Source of the DNA: Helicobacter cinaedi CCUG 18818 = ATCC BAA-847
Lineage (GTDB): Bacteria > Campylobacterota > Campylobacteria > Campylobacterales > Helicobacteraceae
Assembly (NCBI RefSeq): GCF_000155475.1
Contig: NZ_DS990391.1
Coordinates: forward strand, 114,518-178,517
Reading direction: 5' to 3'
DNA length: 64,000 nucleotides
The notes beneath the pieces were generated by a model. That model searched no databases and was not told where the DNA came from. It saw nothing but the letters and a program-made list of their open reading frames with translations. The translations under genes and the position numbers were made by a program. Below are positions 16,881-25,888 of this stretch, piece after piece. Numbering within the stretch: the stretch's first letter is position 1; every line of letters begins with the position of its first letter.

Positions 16881-19130
16881 CTAAATCGCACGCACGGGAT
16901 TAAAGGCAATGTCCCAATTTAGCAAATTCGCGCAATCTTGCAGATTTTGCCCCTCGCTTAGACAATCTGTGGCGACTAAAATGTCGATTTCGCGCTCGCC
17001 ATCTTTTAGCTCATAATGCAAGGATTTTGGCGAAAATAGCTTTTTAAAATCGCTAAAATCTTTTGTGCTTGTGTTGCCTGTGATAGATTCTATGACAAAC
17101 TCGCTAAATGTCGCTTGTAATGCGGATTTTAACGCCTCTGCTGTGATGATACTCTCTGTAAAAATGATGAGTTTTTCGCGCTTTATGTCGCAAGAATCTA
17201 TGAGATTTTTTAGGGCTAAAAATTTCTCACTTTTGGGAAAATCACGCTTTGAATTGTATGAATCTAACTTTGATTTTATGTGCTGTAATTTATCCAAATC
17301 GCCTTTTATGTCGCTATAAAATTCATCGCTTAAATCGCTAGTGTAGTTTGAATCTCCAATGCTTTGCAATCGCTGTGGAAATGCGCTAGATTCATCAAAA
17401 TCATCGCTAGATTCGCTAAAATTGCCACTCAAAAATCTCGTGTGGTAGCTAATGATTTTATCCAAAATGCTACTAAACGCATCGACACTAGATTCTAATG
17501 CTTTGATAAGCGACATACATAAAAATCCGCGTGGCGTGGAGTAATCGCCCAAATTTGCAAGTTTGTCGCTTTTTAACAACTCGATAATTTCACGGGGCAA
17601 ATACCGCTCACTATAAGGGTCATAAATGCAAAACGATAAGCTATTTTTGCTTGGATTTACGCCCAAAATTTCTAGCAGTGAATCTATGCTAAAATCTATG
17701 TGTGCGGGGATTGATGAGCGTGGCTCTGAAGTTATATCCTTTGTAGGCAGGGATTTGCCTTGCGCTTTTAGAAAACTCTCTATTTCTTGTGCGGAGCGCG
17801 AAAAGATAAGATTGCAAAGTTTGTAATAATCAGGTGGCAGAATAATCTCGCTAGATTGACTAGAATCTTGTGCATTTTTGGTGGTTTTGTTTGTTTGCTC
17901 ACATATTTTTATTGGGTCTAAATCCTTTTTGTTTATGGTGATATGGGATTTATTTAGGCTAAGCTGACGGGCTAAATCTAAGTAGCTATTGTTTATCGGC
18001 GTGGCAGAGAGTAGCAAGATATGGGATTTTTCACCTAATCTCTCTTTGAATCTGCGATATGTGGCGTTGTCATTGCGAAAACTATGCGACTCATCGATAA
18101 TCACTAAATCCGCATTTTGCAAAAACCCGCTTTTTTTGTCTTTGTGTATCGCTTCATCGTAGCTGTAAAATGTAATATTTTGATTTTGGATAAAAACATC
18201 TTGCGAATCGTATTTATAACTCTCCCATTGTGCTTTTAGCTTGGCTGGAGAAATAATTGCGATTCGCTTATAGAGCGTGGCAAGGGCTAATGCGCTCAAA
18301 GTCTTGCCACTGCCTACGGGGTCTGCAAGCAAGGCTACGCCATAAGTTTTTAGCCGTTTTAGGCATTCTTGTGTGGCACTTTTTTGGAAATCATAGAGTT
18401 CGTAAGCTTTCGCACCTAGCTCTAAATCGCGCATTTCATTTGCGGATAAATCCTGCGTCTCATCTTTGAAATACGGCGTGATTTTATCGATAATGTCTTT
18501 TGGGCTGTGATAAAAATAGCTTGTATTAAGCAAATTTAGCACTTCTTGCGTAGAATCCATGCAGGTATTTAAGAGATTATCAAAGTAGATTTTGCACTCT
18601 TTTGTTGTTTCTTTGGAATCACAGAGCAAATTTAGCTCTTTGTTTGAGCTATCACCATAAAGCCCCAAACCACTTGCGGTTAGATTTGAGCTGCCGATGA
18701 TGGCGTTTTGCTCGATTTTAGGATTGGCGCAATCGTGGAGAAAATACATTTTTGAATGGATAAGCGTGGAGCGTGGCGAAGTGTAAATTTTGGTATTTGC
18801 GTGGTGGGCGATAAAATCATAGGCGATTTTAGTCGCAGAAATCTCATCTAACTGATTTTGGATAATGTCTAGCTCATAGTTTGCTATCCCATCGCCGTGG
18901 CGCAAATAAAAGGCAATGCTAGAATCATTTGTGCTAGGCGAATCTTTGCCTAAAATTATCGTAAGTGAGTTTAGCTTGTGGTGAAATCGCGCTATTTCTT
19001 GCAATGCTTTGGCATTGAAAAATCCGCTAATCACGCACAAATCGACTTTTGCATTATACGAATCTATGAGATTTGATAGGCGATTTATGAGGGTGTTTGG
19101 AGGCTCGTTTGTGATGAGTTGGGAGGTCAT
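16881..19130 (-). pseudogene. PLD-nuclease/SNF2-type helicase of an anti-phage/restriction system, truncated by an amber stop
   Basis: The visible 749 residues begin with a phospholipase-D-type nuclease domain with HSK at residues 125-127 and GSSNLTASG at 147-154. A helicase domain follows with DPVGSGKT (270-277), DESH (346-349) and SATP (375-378). RecA domain 2 ends LVATDCLSEGQNLQDCANLL, then NPVRAI-stop. The stop TAG replaces the CAG expected for the Gln of motif VI (Q-R-x-G-R). Without the motif VI arginines, ATP-driven translocation should fail. It forms an operon with the 155-residue gene (10 bases upstream) and the methyltransferase. The PLD domain could be the nuclease of this system. 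Confidence 0.82.
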
Positions 19131-19140
19131 AATATTTCTT

Positions 19141-19608
19141 TTAAAGTGATGAGTTCATCATAACTTCAGGTCTATCAAGCACTTTTTCCATTTCTTGCAT
19201 TGCTATTCTAGCTTCGATTCTCTCGCTTATGAGGTCTTTTAAAGTCAAACGCCCATCAGATTTCACATAATATTCATAGATGCCATCAATACTATCATTA
19301 AATAAAGCAATCTTATCCTTTGGTATAGCTTCAATGAATAGTTTTTTACCTACCATTTCGCTAAAAATCGAATGTGTCTCAAAATAATATTCTACATCAA
19401 CACCATTTTCCATTCCCAAATATTTAACTCTCAAATAATCAGCAGCTTCTTTTGATATTTCAAAGTCGTGTTGTGCTGCATTTATTGAGCCATAAAACTC
19501 CATATATAAGCAATCTTCAGGATGATTTAATTCGCCGCGATGATATGCCTTTAAGGCTTCAATATCTTTTTGCACATATAGTGGCAGAGCTCTTTCATTG
19601 AGTTGCAT
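19141..19608 (-). CDS. Conserved-looking protein of unknown function, first gene of the PLD-helicase operon
   Basis: This is a protein of 155 residues with no signal peptide or membrane segment, acidic and helical. Its core is LYVQKDIEALKAYHRG, then YMEFYGSINAAQHDFEIS and ADYLRVKYLG. I do not recognise the family. The ATG at 19608 has AGGAG seven bases upstream; an upstream in-frame start at 19689 would run into the Fic remnant. It ends 10 bases before the helicase gene and starts just after the decayed Fic gene. It could be a former Fic antitoxin or an accessory of the helicase system; the sequence does not decide. Confidence 0.6.
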   Translation of the reverse strand: MQLNERALPLYVQKDIEALKAYHRGELNHPEDCLYMEFYGSINAAQHDFEISKEAADYLRVKYLGMENGVDVEYYFETHSIFSEMVGKKLFIEAIPKDKIALFNDSIDGIYEYYVKSDGRLTLKDLISERIEARIAMQEMEKVLDRPEVMMNSSL

Positions 19609-19685
19609 TGTATTTTCTCCTATAATTTGTATATTTATACCACAATATCGCTTAAAAATTAAACTAATTGTGTGGATTTTTAGAT

Positions 19686-20255
19686 TCATCTACTAGGTCT
19701 GCGTAGTTTATCAATATCTATTTCATCATTCTTTTCAAAAATATTGTTTGGCAAAGGTTTCAATGATAGATTCCTATTAAATATTAGCTTTTCAAAAAAA
19801 ACTTTATATATAACTAACATCAAAACCAATGTGATTGAAATCTTCCGTAATCGTATCATAAGAATTTAGCACAAGTGCATTTCTAAAATATTTAGAGTTT
19901 TCTTTGAAAATATCATTATTTGCTTGTTTAAGATTCATACTTTATAGCATCATTATTGTAAATACTGCTGTTGTGCGTGTATTGCCCTCTACAAATGGGT
20001 GTGTTTGCCAAATATCAGTTACAAATTCACTGATACACTCAATCAAATCATTGCGATTTGGTTTAGGATTTTGCTTTATGTAGTCTTTGTAATCCATAAA
20101 CGATGATTTTAGATTTTCTGTAATGTGTTCGCTTAATGAATATCTTACACTATCTCCGCATAATATAGGTTCTTTTTTGCTAATATTATATGTCCTAAAT
20201 TTACCGACATATTTGTCTAAATTGTGTGTAAAGATTCCTTTAAAAAGTTTTCTTA
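19686..20255 (-). pseudogene. Fic-domain protein, decayed
   Basis: The first piece reads LFKGIFTHNLDKYVGKFRTY and reaches the Fic active-site motif HPFVEGNTRT before a stop at 19942-19944. A second piece (SKYFRNALVLNSYDTITEDF) and a third (LPNNIFEKNDEIDIDKLRR) follow in other frames. Fic proteins transfer AMP or similar groups to target proteins. The gene has no start codon: its 5' end is cut at the junction with the lipoprotein gene near 20255. There are at least two internal lesions, so it is not functional as written. Fic genes often travel with toxin-antitoxin and defence islands. Confidence 0.7.
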
Positions 20256-20673
20256 GGACACAATCAGTTAAGCTATTTGAAAAATCGTGTAATGGTGGCT
20301 ATGGAATGGGCTGTATCTATTTGGGAGATGCCTATGAAAATGGCAAAGTGTAGAGCAGAATACACAAAAAACCATATATCTTTATAATAAAGCCATAGAG
20401 CTTGGTGAAAGTGAAGGGTATTATTGGCTTGGATACTTATATACAAGGGGCAAATTAGTAAAGCAAGACTATGTCAAAGCATTTGAATACTATCAACAAG
20501 GCTGTGAGCAAGAAGACAATATTTCGTGTTTGCAAATGGGTTATGCTTATTGTGATGGAGAAGGTGTGCGTCAAGACTTTGCAAAGGCAAAAGAGCTTTA
20601 TGGTAAAGCTTGTGATTTAGGTAATCAGTTTGGCTGTGATGATTACAAAAAACTGCAACAAAAGGGCTATTAG
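20256..20673 (+). pseudogene. Sel1/Hcp-type cysteine-rich lipoprotein, 3' fragment with a frameshift
   Basis: This is the continuation of the gene begun at 11571. It reads SVKLFEKSCNGGYGMGCIYL, GDAYENGK, then a stop at 20351-20353. In the next frame it continues VEQNTQKTIYLYNKAIELGE and further Sel1 repeats with paired cysteines (YYQQGCEQEDNISCLQMGYA; YGKACDLGNQFGC) to a TAG at 20671. Loss of one G around 20344-20350 explains the shift, because the Sel1 consensus would be ENGKGVEQ. No start or signal peptide is present. Roughly four repeats are visible. Confidence 0.72.
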
Positions 20674-20831
20674 AATCTAGCTTTGCGTAAGCGTGTGAAA
20701 GTGTGAAAGCGTAGATTCTAGCTTACATTTTGCTTGTGGTAGAGCTACTCCGCAAGTTGTGGCAGTCTATCCGCACTCAAATCTTTGCTTGGCAAAAAGG
20801 GGCTTACAAAACGCTTTTTCTGTTGTTTGTT

Positions 20832-21302
20832 TTAATGCTCCCACTGCTTGTAGCTCCCAAGCTGACGCAATCCCTCATACAGAGCTGCACCCACACTTGT
20901 GGCGAGATTCACACTTCTAATGCCTTTTACCATAGGTAGCCTATACGCCCTAGCAGATTCTGCCAAGCTAGAATCTAGTCCCCTATCCTCTCGCCCAAAA
21001 TACAAAAATCCCCCTTGTGAAAAATCCGCCTGATAATACAGCTTTTTTGCCTTTGTGCTAAAGAAAAAATGTCGCTCATTTATGGGGTGCTTCTCCCAAA
21101 ACTCCTTTAGATTCTGCCATTCATACACTTGCAGATTCTGCCAATAATCAAGCCCTGCACGTTTAAGCTCCTTTTGCTCCACGCTAAAGCCTAAGGGGTG
21201 GATTAAATGCAAAATAGAATCTGTGGCTACGCATAGCCGCCCAATATTACCCGTATTTTGTGGAATCTGCGGCTCAACAAGCACGATATGAAAAGTATCC
21301 AT
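20832..21302 (-). CDS. trmL: tRNA (cytidine/uridine-34 2'-O)-methyltransferase TrmL
   Basis: This is a SPOUT-class methylase of 156 residues that 2'-O-methylates the wobble base of tRNA-Leu isoacceptors. N-terminal IVLVEPQIPQNTGNIGRLC, the SAM knot GGFLYFGREDRGLD near residue 100 and the C-terminal IRSVNLATSVGAALYE are the three signature motifs. It stands alone between the island and dcuB. The bases between the lipoprotein remnant and this gene (20674-20831) hold nothing I can name. Confidence 0.93.
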   Translation of the reverse strand: MDTFHIVLVEPQIPQNTGNIGRLCVATDSILHLIHPLGFSVEQKELKRAGLDYWQNLQVYEWQNLKEFWEKHPINERHFFFSTKAKKLYYQADFSQGGFLYFGREDRGLDSSLAESARAYRLPMVKGIRSVNLATSVGAALYEGLRQLGSYKQWEH

Positions 21303-21461
21303 TCTCTTAACCTTTTAAACAATCATTCAAAACAAAAGCCACACTTTAACACACTAAGCATAATAAAAACACCCAAATACATTGCCTTTAAGCTATCTGT
21401 GTGCGATTTTAGATACAATCGCAGAGCTTTTTAGCATATTTTTCATTCTAGGAGGGCTTTT

Positions 21462-22847
21462 ATGGATTTTCTCACAAATCTTAATGAAGGTTGGCAGTTT
21501 GGCATTCAGCTCTTTGTCGTGCTTGTGTGTCTTTTTTATGGGGCAAGAAAGGGCGGTATTGCTCTTGGGGTTTTAGGTGGGATTGGGCTTTTAGTCCTTG
21601 CTTTTGGATTCAATGTCGCTCCGGGCAAACCTGCGGTTTCTGTAATGCTTACAATCTTGGCTGTTGTTGTGGCAAGTGCAACACTTCAGGCAAGTGGGGG
21701 GCTAGATGTAATGCTACAAATTGCAGAGCGTGTACTAAGAAAAAATCCAAAATTTTTGACGATTTTAGCACCTTTTGTTACTTGCTTCCTTACAATTCTA
21801 TGCGGGACAGGACATGTTGTTTATACAATGATGCCAATTATATATGACATTGCGATTAAAAACAATATCCGCCCAGAGCGTCCTATGGCAGCAGCTTCAA
21901 TCAGCTCACAGATGGGTATTATCGCTTCGCCTGTGTCTGTTGCGGTGGTGAGCCTTACAGCATTGCTCTTAGAAGCAGATCATAAACTCGCAGGATTTGA
22001 TGGCTATATCAACCTGCTGCAAATCACTATTCCTAGCACACTTTTTGGTGTTTTGTGTATTGGAATATTCTCGTGGTTTAGGGGCAAAGATTTAGATAAA
22101 GATGAAGTTTTCCAAGAGAAAATCAAAGATCCAGAGTTTAAAAAATATGTCTATGGAGATTCTAAAACACTTCTAGGTGTTAAGCTTCCTTTCAAAGATT
22201 GGTTTGCTATGTGGATTTTCCTAGGTGCAATCGTTGTTGTAGCTGTGCTTGGAGCATTCCCCGAGTTGCGTCCGCAATTTGAAGTAAAAGGTGCGATGAA
22301 GCCTATGGGTATGGTAGATGTGATTCAAGTATTTATGCTTTTGGCTGGTTCTGCATTGCTCATTTTTACAAATGTAGATGCAGGTAAGATTGGTAAGAAT
22401 GAGATTTTCAGATCAGGTATGATAGCCCTTGTGGCGGTGTTTGGAATCTCGTGGATGGCAGATACAATGTTTGCGGTGCATACGCCTATGATGAAAGAAG
22501 CTTTGGGCGATATTGTGAAAGCACAGCCTTGGACTTATGCGATTATGCTACTTTTAATTTCAAAATTTGTAAATTCTCAAGCAGCGGCTATTGCGGCATT
22601 TGTGCCTTTAGCTCTTGGTATTGGCGTAGAACCCGGAATTATCGTAGCATTTGCAGCAGCGTGCTATGGCTATTACATTTTGCCAACTTACCCAAGCGAC
22701 TTGGCAACAATTCAGTTTGACAGAAGTGGCACAACACATATTGGACGATTTGTTATCAACCACAGCTTCATCTTGCCGGGCTTAATCGGTGTATTTAGCT
22801 CGTGTGTAGCTGGATATGCTTTAGCAAAAATTGCAGGGTATATTTAA
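21462..22847 (+). CDS. dcuB: Anaerobic C4-dicarboxylate transporter DcuB
   Basis: This inner-membrane antiporter takes up fumarate in exchange for succinate during fumarate respiration. It has 461 residues with about a dozen hydrophobic segments. It follows E. coli DcuB almost block for block: [77 protein letters not shown] and [20 protein letters not shown]. The ATG follows AGGAGG closely. The preceding 21303-21461 region is the likely promoter. A strong hairpin follows the gene. Confidence 0.93.
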   Translation: MDFLTNLNEGWQFGIQLFVVLVCLFYGARKGGIALGVLGGIGLLVLAFGFNVAPGKPAVSVMLTILAVVVASATLQASGGLDVMLQIAERVLRKNPKFLTILAPFVTCFLTILCGTGHVVYTMMPIIYDIAIKNNIRPERPMAAASISSQMGIIASPVSVAVVSLTALLLEADHKLAGFDGYINLLQITIPSTLFGVLCIGIFSWFRGKDLDKDEVFQEKIKDPEFKKYVYGDSKTLLGVKLPFKDWFAMWIFLGAIVVVAVLGAFPELRPQFEVKGAMKPMGMVDVIQVFMLLAGSALLIFTNVDAGKIGKNEIFRSGMIALVAVFGISWMADTMFAVHTPMMKEALGDIVKAQPWTYAIMLLLISKFVNSQAAAIAAFVPLALGIGVEPGIIVAFAAACYGYYILPTYPSDLATIQFDRSGTTHIGRFVINHSFILPGLIGVFSSCVAGYALAKIAGYI

Positions 22848-22854
22848 TAAGTGC

Positions 22855-22886
22855 GTAATAGAATCTCGCTTTTGAGATTCTATTAC
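22855..22886 (+). terminator. Perfect 13-bp hairpin between dcuB and galE
   Basis: GTAATAGAATCTC pairs perfectly with GAGATTCTATTAC around a six-base GCTTTT loop. It starts just after the dcuB stop and ends 16 bases before galE. No long T run follows, so it may give partial termination or mRNA protection. Confidence 0.65.
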
Positions 22887-22902
22887 TTAATAAAGGATTA
22901 TT

Positions 22903-23940
22903 ATGGCGTATCTTCTACTCACTGGTGCGAGTGGCTACATCGGCTCACATACTGCTTATGCGTTTTTAAAAAATACAGATTACAACCTTGTCATTGTTGA
23001 TGATTTAAGCACAGGTTTTATAGAGAATATTACCTATTTGCAGGAATGTTTTAGGGATAGGCTCACTTTCATTCAAAGCAATATTAATGACTTACAGGCA
23101 ATGCGAACTCTACTTCTTAAATATCAGTTTGAAGCTATCATTCATTTTGCCGCATCGCTGATTGTGGGTGAATCTGTGCTTAAGCCATTACAATACTATA
23201 TAAACAACACAATCAACACAACAAATCTTATCAATCTTTGTGTGGAATGCAATGTCAATAACTTTATCTTTAGCTCCACAGCTGCTGTGTATGGGGAGCC
23301 AGATGTATCGCTTATCCCCATTGATGAAGATGCCCCGCTTTTACCCATTAATCCCTATGGGGCTTCAAAGATGATGAGTGAGCGGGTTTTAAGCGATACT
23401 GCAAAAGTGATTGAAAATTTTAACTATGTGGCGTTGCGGTATTTTAATGTCGCTGGGGCGAGTATGGATAACACGCAAGAGCTGCTCTCACAACACAAGG
23501 GCTTAGGGCAAAGAAGCAAAAATGCTACACATCTTATCAAAGTCGCGTGTGAATGTGCGTGTGGGAAGCGGGAGAGTATGGGGATTTTTGGCACGGATTA
23601 TCCTACAAAAGATGGCACTTGCATTCGCGATTATATCCATATTGATGACTTGGCAAATGCTCATCTTGAAGCGTTAAAATATTTGCAACAGACAGAGCAA
23701 TCAAATGTCTTTAATGTCGGCTACTCTCAAGGGTATAGCGTTAAGGAAGTTATAGAGATTGTCAAAGAAGTGAGTGGGGTGGATTTTAAAGTCATTGCAG
23801 AATCTAGGCGAGAGGGCGACCCCATTGAGCTTAGTGCGAAAAATGAAAAGATTCTCTCCCTCACACATTGGCGACCAAAATATAATGATTTAAAAGGTAT
23901 CATCACAAGTGCGTATCAGTGGGAAAAGGCATTGTCCTAA
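22903..23940 (+). CDS. galE: UDP-glucose 4-epimerase
   Basis: This NAD-dependent SDR enzyme interconverts UDP-glucose and UDP-galactose, supplying lipooligosaccharide galactose. It has 345 residues. The NAD motif is GASGYIGSH at the N-terminus. The catalytic region is FSSTAAVYGEP, then YGASK (Tyr-x3-Lys) near residue 150. Then come YFNVAGAS and the substrate-site CIRDYIHIDDLANAH. AAGGAT lies upstream of the ATG. The gene converges on prpD with a shared terminator between. Confidence 0.92.
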   Translation: MAYLLLTGASGYIGSHTAYAFLKNTDYNLVIVDDLSTGFIENITYLQECFRDRLTFIQSNINDLQAMRTLLLKYQFEAIIHFAASLIVGESVLKPLQYYINNTINTTNLINLCVECNVNNFIFSSTAAVYGEPDVSLIPIDEDAPLLPINPYGASKMMSERVLSDTAKVIENFNYVALRYFNVAGASMDNTQELLSQHKGLGQRSKNATHLIKVACECACGKRESMGIFGTDYPTKDGTCIRDYIHIDDLANAHLEALKYLQQTEQSNVFNVGYSQGYSVKEVIEIVKEVSGVDFKVIAESRREGDPIELSAKNEKILSLTHWRPKYNDLKGIITSAYQWEKALS

Positions 23941-23951
23941 TCCCACTTTGT

Positions 23952-23985
23952 AAAAAAGCAGATTCTAAAAATAAAATCTGCTTAC
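23952..23985. terminator. Bidirectional terminator between galE and prpD
   Basis: AAGCAGATT (23956-23964) pairs with AATCTGCTT (23975-23983). On the minus strand the stem is followed by TTTTTT, giving a strong terminator for the prp operon. On the + strand it lies shortly after galE. Confidence 0.7.
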
Positions 23986-24006
23986 TTCTCCTAGCTAGTT
24001 TAGCTC

Positions 24007-25461
24007 CTACAACGCAAATAAATCACTAAATTCATTAAACGCCATAGATTCTAGCTTGGCTTGATTTTCACACACTGCCTTAATCTGCTCGCATTTTTTA
24101 GGGCTAAGTTTTAGGGCGATATTGCGTTTAAATTTGCTCACTAATACAGGGATACCCTCACTTCTTCGGCGTTTATGCCCAATAGGATACTCCACTTCCA
24201 CCTTTTTACTCTTGCTACCATCTTTGTAGAAAATCTGCACCGCATTAGCGATTGATCGTTTATCCGCCTCCAAATACTCACGCGTATAGCGACCATCGAC
24301 TTCTACTACCATTTTATTACGCAAGGCGTCAATGCGTTCATCACTCGCCACAGAATCTTCATAATCTTCTGCGGTCAATCGTCCAAACACAAGCGGCACA
24401 GCCACCATATACTGAATGCAGTGATCCCTATCAGCAGGGTTTGCAAGCTCGCCGACTTTGTTGATGATTCTATGTCCAGATTCTTGCGTGGTAATCACAA
24501 TTTTTTCAATAGAATCTAATTTGTCTTTTACTTCATTATGCAGTTTCAACGCACATTCTACGGCAGTTTGCGCGTGGAACTCCGCTGGGAAGCTGATTTT
24601 AAACAGCACATTTTCCATTACATAGCTGCCAAATTCTTGCGGGATAGTGAGCTTTTTACCTCGCATTTTCACATCTTCAAATCCCCAGAATTCCGCACTT
24701 AACGCACTTGGATAGCCCATTTCTCCACTTATTGCTTTCAAGGCTAGATTTACACCCCTTGAGCTTGCATCCCCTGCTGCCCAGCTTTTGCGTGAGCCTG
24801 TATTTGGTGCGTGGCGATATGTCCGCAACGCCCCGCCATCAATGAAAGCGTGGCTTACTGCGTTTCGCACTTCTTCAAAGCTCCCACCAAGCATAGCACA
24901 CGCCACCGCAGTAGAAGCGATTCTAACAAGCAGCACGTGGTCTAGCCCTACTTTGTTAAAGCAGTTTTCTAACGCTAGCACTCCTTGAATCTCGTGAGCT
25001 TTAATCATCGCACTTAGCACATCTTTGACTTTTAAAGGCTCTTTACCTTCAGCAATATTTTTGCGGCTTAGATAGTCAGCTACTGCCCAAATCGCCCCTA
25101 GATTATCGCTTGGGTGTCCCCATTCAGCTGCTAACCAAGTGTCATTAAAATCAAGCCACCTAACCATAGCCCCCACATTAAACGCCGCTCGCTCTGGTTC
25201 TAGCTGATAGCTAGTCCCCGGGATCTTTGCTCCTAAAGGGCGAAACTCTGCCCCTTCTACAACAGGTCCTAAAAGCTTGGTGCAAGCTGGAAAGTTTAAT
25301 GCCAAAAGTCCGCAACCTATGGTATCCATAAGGCAGTATCTCGCCGTCTCATAAGCTAAGGGAGAGTTAATCTTATACTCCAACGCATAACGCGCAATTT
25401 TTGTTAGCAACTCATCAAACTCCGGTCGTTTGGTATCCAATGTTCCCATATCGGCACTCAT
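24007..25461 (-). CDS. prpD: 2-methylcitrate dehydratase
   Basis: PrpD dehydrates 2-methylcitrate to 2-methyl-cis-aconitate in the methylcitrate cycle for propionate use. It is an MmgE/PrpD-family protein of 484 residues with PrpD hallmarks: WLDFNDTWLAAEWGHPSDNL near residue 100, RTYRHAPNTGSRKSWAAGDA near 225 and KISFPAEFHAQTAVECALKL near 290. The ATG at 25461 has AAGGAG eight bases upstream; an in-frame ATG 33 bases earlier lies before this site. It is the last gene of the prp operon, separated from prpC by about 430 bases of repeat-rich non-coding DNA. Confidence 0.93.
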   Translation of the reverse strand: MSADMGTLDTKRPEFDELLTKIARYALEYKINSPLAYETARYCLMDTIGCGLLALNFPACTKLLGPVVEGAEFRPLGAKIPGTSYQLEPERAAFNVGAMVRWLDFNDTWLAAEWGHPSDNLGAIWAVADYLSRKNIAEGKEPLKVKDVLSAMIKAHEIQGVLALENCFNKVGLDHVLLVRIASTAVACAMLGGSFEEVRNAVSHAFIDGGALRTYRHAPNTGSRKSWAAGDASSRGVNLALKAISGEMGYPSALSAEFWGFEDVKMRGKKLTIPQEFGSYVMENVLFKISFPAEFHAQTAVECALKLHNEVKDKLDSIEKIVITTQESGHRIINKVGELANPADRDHCIQYMVAVPLVFGRLTAEDYEDSVASDERIDALRNKMVVEVDGRYTREYLEADKRSIANAVQIFYKDGSKSKKVEVEYPIGHKRRRSEGIPVLVSKFKRNIALKLSPKKCEQIKAVCENQAKLESMAFNEFSDLFAL

Positions 25462-25494
25462 TGTGTTCTCCTTGTAGTAAAATAGAAAATTCAC

Positions 25495-25888
25495 CCTTGT
25501 CTATCCATTTATAAGATATAAGGATTTTTAAAGTGGATTGCCATTCTTAAGAACTTCCACCTTAAAAATCCCTAAAACTCACAAAATAACAAGCAATGGC
25601 TAGAGTTTGTGTTTTTATAAAATTCTAGAATCTAGATTCTAGATTCACCGCCATTGATAGTCTGCTTAAAGGGCTATGCAATAAGATAAACCGCTCTCTA
25701 AGCAGTGAGATTCAAACCGCCCTAAGCGGCGAGATTTTTGAGCTAAAAAGCTAACGCGCCCACACGCATCTCAAGCGTTAAAGATTTTGCGATGATTTTG
25801 TGGGTTGTCAAGGCGTGGGCGAAGGGATTTACCTTGAGTGGTAATGAGCAAGCCCACGCCACAGACTCCCACAAAAGCACGCAAAAGA
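25495..25888. other. Non-coding, repeat-rich gap between prpC and prpD
   Basis: I find no gene in these 394 bases on either strand. They hold a cluster of TCTAGA/AGATTC palindromes at 25622-25646, two tandem imperfect repeats at 25688-25737, and a hairpin-forming pair GCGTGGGC (25822-25829) and GCCCACGC (25851-25858). The gap splits an otherwise tightly packed operon. It looks like one or more dispersed non-coding elements inserted between the genes. Confidence 0.6.
25688..25737. repeat. Two tandem imperfect 24-26-bp repeats in the prpC-prpD gap
   Basis: The units at 25688-25713 and 25714-25737 both run AAACCGC...CTAAGC-G-GAGATT. The second also folds on itself through CCGC and GCGG. Function unknown. 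Confidence 0.6.

Noticed and set aside
16881-16883. TAG read as pyrrolysine or selenocysteine
   Set aside because: Pyrrolysine is not known in this group and TAG is not the selenocysteine codon; a CAG-to-TAG mutation fits motif VI.
11571-20673. Prophage or integrative element
   Set aside because: No integrase, transposase, phage structural gene, tRNA target or flanking direct repeat was seen.
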